This document shows, in pieces, positions 59,573 through 64,000 of a stretch of DNA of 64,000 nt. The number at the start of each line of letters is the position of its first letter. The stretch's first letter is position 1. The stretch covers positions 335,001-399,000 of the forward strand of contig NZ_JAGGKL010000001.1 of the NCBI RefSeq assembly GCF_017873625.1, written 5' to 3'. This DNA comes from Methanobacterium petrolearium (GTDB lineage Archaea; Methanobacteriota; Methanobacteria; Methanobacteriales; Methanobacteriaceae). The notes beneath the pieces were generated by a model. That model was not told where the DNA came from, did no database searches, and saw nothing but the letters and a program-made list of their open reading frames with translations. The translations under genes were made by a program, and so were the position numbers.

Positions 59573-59805
59573 TAAAATGACTGAATAATATTTCTCATTG
59601 ATATGGGATTGCGGGGCTAGTTTTTAAACTATTTGAACCTGGATAAACCTTTACATTATATTTTAAAAGATTTCGATAGCAAAAATGTCCTGTTAGCTGA
59701 GACTAACAGATGAATATGTTTATAAATATTTATTAAGGTATATTCAATTAAAAAAATAAGATCTCTTCTTGGAATTAATATTGTTCTAATTAAGTGGGTG
59801 GGCTA

Positions 59806-60012
59806 ATGGAAGATCCGGTCATGGTTAAAAATTTTAATAATGATTTGGAGGAAGATGAATTATTAAAACTAGTCAATGAGGTCATCGAAGAAAATGTTTT
59901 AATAAATATTATTAACAAATTCCTTGATGAGGATACGGAATATCTAAAGGCTAAAAACCGTGAAATTCGATGGTTAGCTGCTAAAGTGAGGTTTAGGGCC
60001 ATAGAATATTAG
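59806..60012 (+). CDS. Hypothetical small helical protein
   Basis: 68-residue acidic, helix-rich protein starting MEDPVMVKNFNNDLEEDE; ends in a more basic segment NREIRWLAAKVRFRAIEY. GGTGGG lies a few bases before the ATG, rather close; a GTG four codons upstream is also possible. Leu/Ile spacing suggests two or three amphipathic helices. I recognise no family. It stands alone between an endonuclease-like gene and the convergent HTH-V4R gene. The opposite-strand frame across the same bases is a shadow. Confidence 0.6.
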   Translation: MEDPVMVKNFNNDLEEDELLKLVNEVIEENVLINIINKFLDEDTEYLKAKNREIRWLAAKVRFRAIEY

Positions 60013-60122
60013 TAATTTTTCATGTTGTCAAAATTTTTAATATTTAATAAATCATATTTCAATGAATTTGCGTTTTTTTCTACTAACGGTCGGACAACAT
60101 ACTGAATATCATTATTTAAATT

Positions 60123-60902
60123 TTATTCAATCACAAAACTACATTGTTTATCTCCCAGGGCATAACATTCAGTTTCAGTAACTTTTACTTCTTCTTGGTT
60201 GTATGAACTGAACAATGATTCCAATATTCCACTATCAAATGCACAGGCAGGCCGACCCAGATAAGGAAGTCCACTGCATTCAAAACAATCCTGCACACCA
60301 ATGGTTAAAGGTTGGAGATCTTTAACTTCCACAGAACCAAGACTGTGAGTTTCCCAAAAAGCAGCAATGTTTCCCAGGAAGTTAGTCATATCCGGATCCT
60401 TAACCTTTTCATATAAAGCTTTTCCCACTTTTAAACCAGCTTCGTAGAGTATAGGATCTATATCAACTCCCTGACTTAAGAGAGAAATTCTTAAAGTGTG
60501 AAATATCAGACGAAAGAACTCAAATGGATCATTTTCACTTGCAATGTACCTCTGGATATAAGCAGAAATGTCTTCCTGAAGCTGCTGACGATGTAATTTA
60601 CCTATGTATTCTGATTGAATAAAAAAAATCTTCTTTCGAGCATCATCAGGATCCACACGGGAGCTGATTATACCTTCTTTGCTCATAAGTTTAAGATGGC
60701 TGGAAACAGTGGATTTAGCACGGCCGGAATGTTTCACAATCTCGTCAAAGCTGAGATCACCCTTCCTTAACATAGACAAAATTTTAACCCTAACCGGGCT
60801 TTTAATGGCTTTTACACCATTAGGGGTGGAGAAAAGTTCTATCTGAACATCATCGGAAACTTCAGTTTCCTTTTCATTTGATTTTTTTTTCATTCTTTTC
60901 AT
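60123..60902 (-). CDS. ArsR-like winged-helix regulator with C-terminal V4R domain
   Basis: 259 residues. Lys/Glu-rich start, then a winged helix (about 25-95: GVKAIKSPVRVKILSML, GRAKSTVSSHLKLMSKEGI). The C-terminal half (about 130-259) ends in FECSGLPYLGRPACAFDSG and ETECYALGDKQCSFVIE, the Cys-containing signature of V4R domains, which bind small hydrophobic or haem-like ligands or metals. Transcription runs away from the zinc-ribbon, cupin and hcp genes in tandem upstream, and it may be part of that unit. A redox or NO sensor is a reasonable guess, given hcp, but not proven. Confidence 0.82.
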   Translation of the reverse strand: MKRMKKKSNEKETEVSDDVQIELFSTPNGVKAIKSPVRVKILSMLRKGDLSFDEIVKHSGRAKSTVSSHLKLMSKEGIISSRVDPDDARKKIFFIQSEYIGKLHRQQLQEDISAYIQRYIASENDPFEFFRLIFHTLRISLLSQGVDIDPILYEAGLKVGKALYEKVKDPDMTNFLGNIAAFWETHSLGSVEVKDLQPLTIGVQDCFECSGLPYLGRPACAFDSGILESLFSSYNQEEVKVTETECYALGDKQCSFVIE

Positions 60903-60971
60903 GGGGGATATGTTTAATGAAGTTTTAAAATTAATTAACTTTTGAATGTATTAAAGTGTGAGTGTTGTTGT

Positions 60972-61169
60972 TCATTGGCCTCTTTCACAGTGGATGCACA
61001 TATCTGTGTCTCGATCAGTCTTGAATGTTTTCCCACATTTTTTACAAGTAACATCTCGTAGTGATGATTTTTTATCAACAATTTCCAGGGAACATGAGCA
61101 TTTCCATCCCATTTTACCCTTCAATTCCTGTTCGAATGCTTTATCCTCATCAAAATCTTTTTTAGGCAT
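60972..61169 (-). CDS. Small zinc-ribbon protein
   Basis: 65 residues from ATG 61169, preceded by AGAGGAT. Cysteines in WKCSCSLEI, VTCKKCGKTF and MCIHCERG can form one or two zinc or Fe-S knuckles; the last two CxxC pairs are spaced as in rubredoxin-like zinc ribbons. N-terminus is acidic and charged. It lies 24 bp downstream of the cupin gene and 70 bp upstream of the HTH-V4R gene on the same strand. Function unknown; a redox or metal role would fit the cluster. Confidence 0.72.
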   Translation of the reverse strand: MPKKDFDEDKAFEQELKGKMGWKCSCSLEIVDKKSSLRDVTCKKCGKTFKTDRDTDMCIHCERGQ

Positions 61170-61193
61170 TTTTAATCCTCTTTGCCTCATTTT

Positions 61194-61533
61194 TTATAAC
61201 AATTTAGTTTCTGTGGTTGGTCTGGGAACTTTAACCACTAAAAAACGGAGTATTTCATCACTTTCATTATACCAACAATGTGGAATGCGAGCTGGGCTGT
61301 CAATGAGTGAGTCTTTTGTAATTTCTTGTTTTTCATCGCCTATCTCAACTATGCCTTTGCCCTCTAAAACATAGAAAAATACATCCACTGGAGTTATATG
61401 TTTTTTTAGAGATTCACCTGGGTTTGAGTGTTATATGTACGGCTATGGCATTTTCTGTATCATATAATTTCCGGACATCCACCTGATGGGGATTATCCGC
61501 AACTGGACTTTTTTCCATTTCAATCACTTTCAT
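61194..61533 (-). pseudogene. Cupin-domain protein, frameshifted
   Basis: From ATG 61533 (ribosome site GAGGGTG) the frame reads MKVIEMEKSPVADNPHQVD ... HITLKPR and stops at a TGA. Dropping one C from the CCC at 61420-61422 continues smoothly as PGESLKKHITPVDVFFYVL ... KVPRPTTETKLL to the stop at 61194. The repaired 112-113-residue protein is a complete single-domain cupin with HITPVDV, EGKGIVEIGDEK and PHCWYNES as barrel motifs. As written the gene is broken; a base-call error or a genuine mutation are both possible. It lies in the hcp neighbourhood. Confidence 0.75.
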
Positions 61534-61651
61534 TTTCACCCTCTCACAAATTTGTGCATGTTCAATCATTACACCATTAATCAACACATATTGAATCAGT
61601 CACCAACTGAAATAGAACAAAAATCTAAAAATATGGGAAATTGGGGTAATA

Positions 61652-62962
61652 TTACCCCATTATGGCTCTTATATCTTCTTCTGGATCCCCAATTGGTTTG
61701 AGATCGTAGTTTTCAACCAGTATGTTCAATATTTCCTGGTTAACCCAGCCTGGTAGGATAGGACCAATGTAGATTCCTTTCATGTCAAGGGCCAGTAAAC
61801 TCCAGAGGATGGCTGCAGCTTTTTGTTCCATCCAGCTTAAGACTAGAGTTAATGGAAGTTCATTGAGTTCAACTCCAAATAGTTCAGTCAGGGCTATTGC
61901 AATGTCCACTGCTACAATGGCATCGTTGCACTGGCCTAAATCTATTAATCTGGGCACTCCCTCAATATCTCCCAAGTCCAAGTCGTTGAATCTATACTTA
62001 CCACAGGCTAAAGTCAGGATAACTGATTCTGGGGGCAGTTTGGAAACCAGTTCTGTGTAATATTGGGCCTGTGGTTTAGGAGAGTCACATCCACCCACCA
62101 GGACGAACTGTTTAATTTTACCTGCTTCCACCAGTTTTTTAATTTTGGGAGCAAGGGATAATACTGTGGAAGCTCCGAATCCAGTGGTTAAAACAGTTTC
62201 ACGAGGTTCATCTTCAAGTTCAGGTAATTCCAATGCCTTTTCAATTACTGGGGCGAAATCGTAATCTTCTATATGTTTAATTCCTGGAAGCTGGGCCACG
62301 CCACTGGTGAACATCCTCTGTTTGTATTCATCTTTAGGTAGCAGTACACAGTTTGAGGTTCCCAGTATGGCAACAGGGTATTTGGAGAAGGTAGCTTTCT
62401 GGTCAAACCAGGGACCTCCCAGTTGTCCCACCAAGTGTTTGTATTTTTTAAGTCCGGGGTAACCATGGGCAGGTAATAACTCTGAATGGGTGTAGACATT
62501 GATCCCTTTACCTTCAGTCTGTTTCAGGAGTTCTTCCAGTGTTCTCAGGCTGTGTCCGGTAACAACGATTCCTGGTCCTTTAACTGATCCCACAGGTACT
62601 TTGGTTGGGATGGGTTCACCATAGGTTTCGATGTGTGCTTTTTTCAGTAGTTGCATGGTTTTTAAGTTCATCTGTCCTGCTTCCAGAGCCAAATTCACAA
62701 ACTTCTGGGGGTCGAAGTTCACGTTGGTTAAGGTGGAGTAGAAACCTCTTTCCAAGAAAGCGTCCACTTCTTCATCAGTGTAACCTAACTCACGTGCATG
62801 GTAGAGGTAGGCGGCTATTCCCTTTATGGCGAATAAAAGGTTGTCCTGTAGCCGGGCTACGGTGGGTTCTTTTCCACATACTCCTTTAACGGTGCAACCA
62901 GTTTCACGGGCAGTTTGTGAACATTGGTAGCAGAACATGTCCAATGCTTCTTTTTTTTCCAT
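61652..62962 (-). CDS. hcp: Hybrid cluster protein (hydroxylamine reductase, prismane family)
   Basis: 436 residues, the short class III form found in methanogens and thermophiles, lacking the internal helical region of bacterial Hcp. N-terminal cluster cysteines MFCYQCSQTARETGCTVKGVCG; hybrid-cluster ligands His, Glu and Cys in VTGHSLRTLEEL, THSELLPAHGYP, LGTSNCVLLP, VGGCDSPKP and LACGKYRFN. Function: reduction of NO or hydroxylamine, or related peroxide defence. Start ATG 62962 has GGAGG eight bases upstream; the open frame extends five codons further. The upstream DNA has repeated TTC-N10-GAA boxes. Confidence 0.94.
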   Translation of the reverse strand: MEKKEALDMFCYQCSQTARETGCTVKGVCGKEPTVARLQDNLLFAIKGIAAYLYHARELGYTDEEVDAFLERGFYSTLTNVNFDPQKFVNLALEAGQMNLKTMQLLKKAHIETYGEPIPTKVPVGSVKGPGIVVTGHSLRTLEELLKQTEGKGINVYTHSELLPAHGYPGLKKYKHLVGQLGGPWFDQKATFSKYPVAILGTSNCVLLPKDEYKQRMFTSGVAQLPGIKHIEDYDFAPVIEKALELPELEDEPRETVLTTGFGASTVLSLAPKIKKLVEAGKIKQFVLVGGCDSPKPQAQYYTELVSKLPPESVILTLACGKYRFNDLDLGDIEGVPRLIDLGQCNDAIVAVDIAIALTELFGVELNELPLTLVLSWMEQKAAAILWSLLALDMKGIYIGPILPGWVNQEILNILVENYDLKPIGDPEEDIRAIMG

Positions 62963-63002
62963 TTTTATTTCCTCCATAAATCCAAAATATTGTTTTACTA
63001 AT

Positions 63003-63060
63003 ATCGAATAGTTCTATATTTATCGAATGTTCTATACTTATGGAACAAAATATATAAAAC
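63003..63060 (-). promoter_or_regulatory. hcp promoter with repeated TTC-N10-GAA boxes
   Basis: Two 16-bp boxes, TTCTATATTTATCGAA (63012-63027) and TTCTATACTTATGGAA (63030-63045), are 18 bp apart, with a further ATCGAA half site at 63003-63008. A minus-strand TATA-like ATATA lies at 63051-63060. The 6-4-6 layout is like the MsvR redox-regulator box TTCGTA-N4-TACGAA, though the bases differ. Confidence 0.6.
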
Positions 63061-63173
63061 TTGTGGTTACTGCCAAAGAAAAAAAAGTTTTATTCATTAA
63101 TTGATAAATATTCACATAGCCTTAATTTCTAAAATATACTTAATTCAATTATAAGAGATTAATGGTGGGTTTA

Positions 63174-63476
63174 ATGGTTTCTAATGATGAAATAAAAAGA
63201 AAACTAGCTGAAAAACGGAATCCAGGCGTTAAAAAGAGTCCAAGCAGTGAAAATTTAGCTGCAGATAGGACGCTTTCAAGTGAAGAACTCAAGGATAAAT
63301 TCAGGAAACAAAGAGAGAAACAAAAAGACCTTAAACACGAAAATCCTGGTTATTTAATTTGTGAAAAGTGTGGGGGTTACTATGAATTACAACCTGGAGA
63401 GTCTCCAGATGATTTTACTGATGAATGTGAATGTGGGGGAAAACTTGAATATGTAAAAACTTTAAAAACCAGTTAA
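63174..63476 (+). CDS. Zinc-ribbon hypothetical protein
   Basis: 100 residues from ATG 63174 (GGTGGG just upstream). The N-terminal 60 residues are highly charged with probable coiled-coil helices (EELKDKFRKQREKQKDLKH). The C-terminal part has LICEKCGGYYELQPGESPD and ECECGGKLEYV, one zinc ribbon of the CxxC...CxC type often seen in archaeal membrane-associated or transcription-related proteins. Methanobacteriales carry such proteins commonly; I do not recognise a named family. The gap 63477-63744 holds no gene I can see. Confidence 0.7.
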   Translation: MVSNDEIKRKLAEKRNPGVKKSPSSENLAADRTLSSEELKDKFRKQREKQKDLKHENPGYLICEKCGGYYELQPGESPDDFTDECECGGKLEYVKTLKTS

Positions 63477-63744
63477 AAACCATTAAATCTTAAAAAAGGA
63501 ATGCAAAAAAATCATGCCCAATAAAACAACTGTTTGGATAGGATAAATGATTTAACATCAACAGATTTTTTTGTACGTGGAAAAGAACCAAATTTATAAA
63601 TTGGCTATTTGAACTTGAGAATGGTCTTGAACAAAAAAACTCTTAAATAGCCTACATTACATATATCCTTAATAGAAAATTCGTTTTATTTATTTCAAAA
63701 TTAACCCACATGCAAATATCTTTATCAAAATAACAAGTGATATA

Positions 63745-64000
63745 TTGAAACAGAACAACATAACTCCTGATCCAATAGTATCTGAAAAAAAGACTTCCAC
63801 AGGTATAGAAGACACGGGAAAAGAAGCTAAAATGGTTGTACTTCAATCAATTGGATATCCTTTTCTGTGCAATCTGGTGGAAAATCCTAAAATAGAAATA
63901 TTCGACAACGAACTTTTTGAGTTGTATGCCCGTGAGCAATGGATAGGTTACAAGGTGGAGGAAGGATCTTTCCTTTTTGACCAGAAGTTACTGCCTGATT
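63745..64000 (+). CDS. Hypothetical protein, partial (runs off the window)
   Basis: From a TTG at 63745 (AGTGAT four bases upstream) the frame remains open to the window end, giving 85 residues. The start is polar (KQNNITPDPIVSEKKTS); then VVLQSIGYPFLCNLVENPK and ELFELYAREQWIGYKVEEG look like folded globular protein. I do not recognise it. An ATG at 63831 (MVVLQSIGY) is the alternative start. The reverse-strand frame over the same bases is Phe/Tyr-rich and implausible. Confidence 0.5.
   Translation, partial: MKQNNITPDPIVSEKKTSTGIEDTGKEAKMVVLQSIGYPFLCNLVENPKIEIFDNELFELYAREQWIGYKVEEGSFLFDQKLLPD

Noticed and set aside
59790..60002. Minus-strand 70-codon frame opposite the small hypothetical gene
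   Set aside because: Ser/Phe-rich shadow; the plus-strand frame has the better start and an ordinary acidic helical composition.

Overview
The window is archaeal and looks like a mesophilic, nitrogen-fixing, hydrogenotrophic methanogen of the order Methanobacteriales, most likely Methanobacterium. The reasons are a methanogen-type nif operon (nifH, nifI1, nifI2, nifD, nifK, nifE, nifN), the archaeal nitrogen repressor NrpR, methanogenesis marker protein 8, the archaeal GatDE amidotransferase, polyferredoxin and FwdG-like ferredoxin, archaeal TATA boxes, AT-rich intergenic DNA, T-tract terminators and a tRNA-Met with a canonical intron. There are no rRNA genes, insertion sequences or CRISPR arrays.

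Region 1 (1-27000, mostly minus strand) is a molybdenum/nitrogen island. It starts with a molybdate-type ABC transporter (modA, partial modB) and an orphan molybdopterin oxidoreductase whose leader carries a run of 14 C. The complete nif operon follows, flanked on both sides by a ferredoxin + NifX-like gene pair. Next comes a group of metal-handling genes: two FmdE-family proteins, a DUF364 putative heavy-metal chelator, a methyltransferase, a small RHH protein, a large cell-surface protein, an FwdF/FwdG-like polyferredoxin-ferredoxin pair and a molbindin. nrpR and glnA lie just beyond. NrpR-type operators (GGAA-N6-TTCC or close variants) sit at the nifH, ferredoxin-nifX and glnA promoters, so regulator and targets are all visible together.

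Region 2 (27000-36400) holds tRNA-Met, marker protein 8, a CBS protein, thiC, a glutaredoxin / ferredoxin-thioredoxin-reductase pair, a FilR1-type regulator, a receiver-PAS-kinase protein lacking the phospho-acceptor histidine, DNA ligase and a membrane OB-fold protein. Region 3 (36400-43500) carries envelope glycan genes (flippase-like protein, GT2, a GT-C-like membrane protein, phosphohexomutase), an archaeoflavoprotein, an adenosine-specific kinase family protein and two irregular small genes, one with no usable start codon and one with a frameshift at A7.

Region 4 (43800-52100) is a plus-strand block for 2-oxoacid/acyl-CoA metabolism: cupin regulator, acyl-CoA synthetase, VorCBA-type oxidoreductase, then a second two-subunit 2-oxoacid oxidoreductase. 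Region 5 (52200-64000) has exonuclease III, gatDE, thioredoxin reductase, an endonuclease IV-like protein, and a stress cluster around hcp (HTH-V4R regulator, zinc-ribbon protein, frameshifted cupin, hybrid cluster protein with repeated upstream boxes).

The most interesting candidate for an undescribed system is the metal-handling gene group at 13174-20691. Its members share metal-binding folds, and two of its transcription units carry nearly identical 23-bp promoter elements. The group is bracketed by nif on one side and nrpR/glnA on the other. All functional assignments come from reading the sequence; no database search was run.
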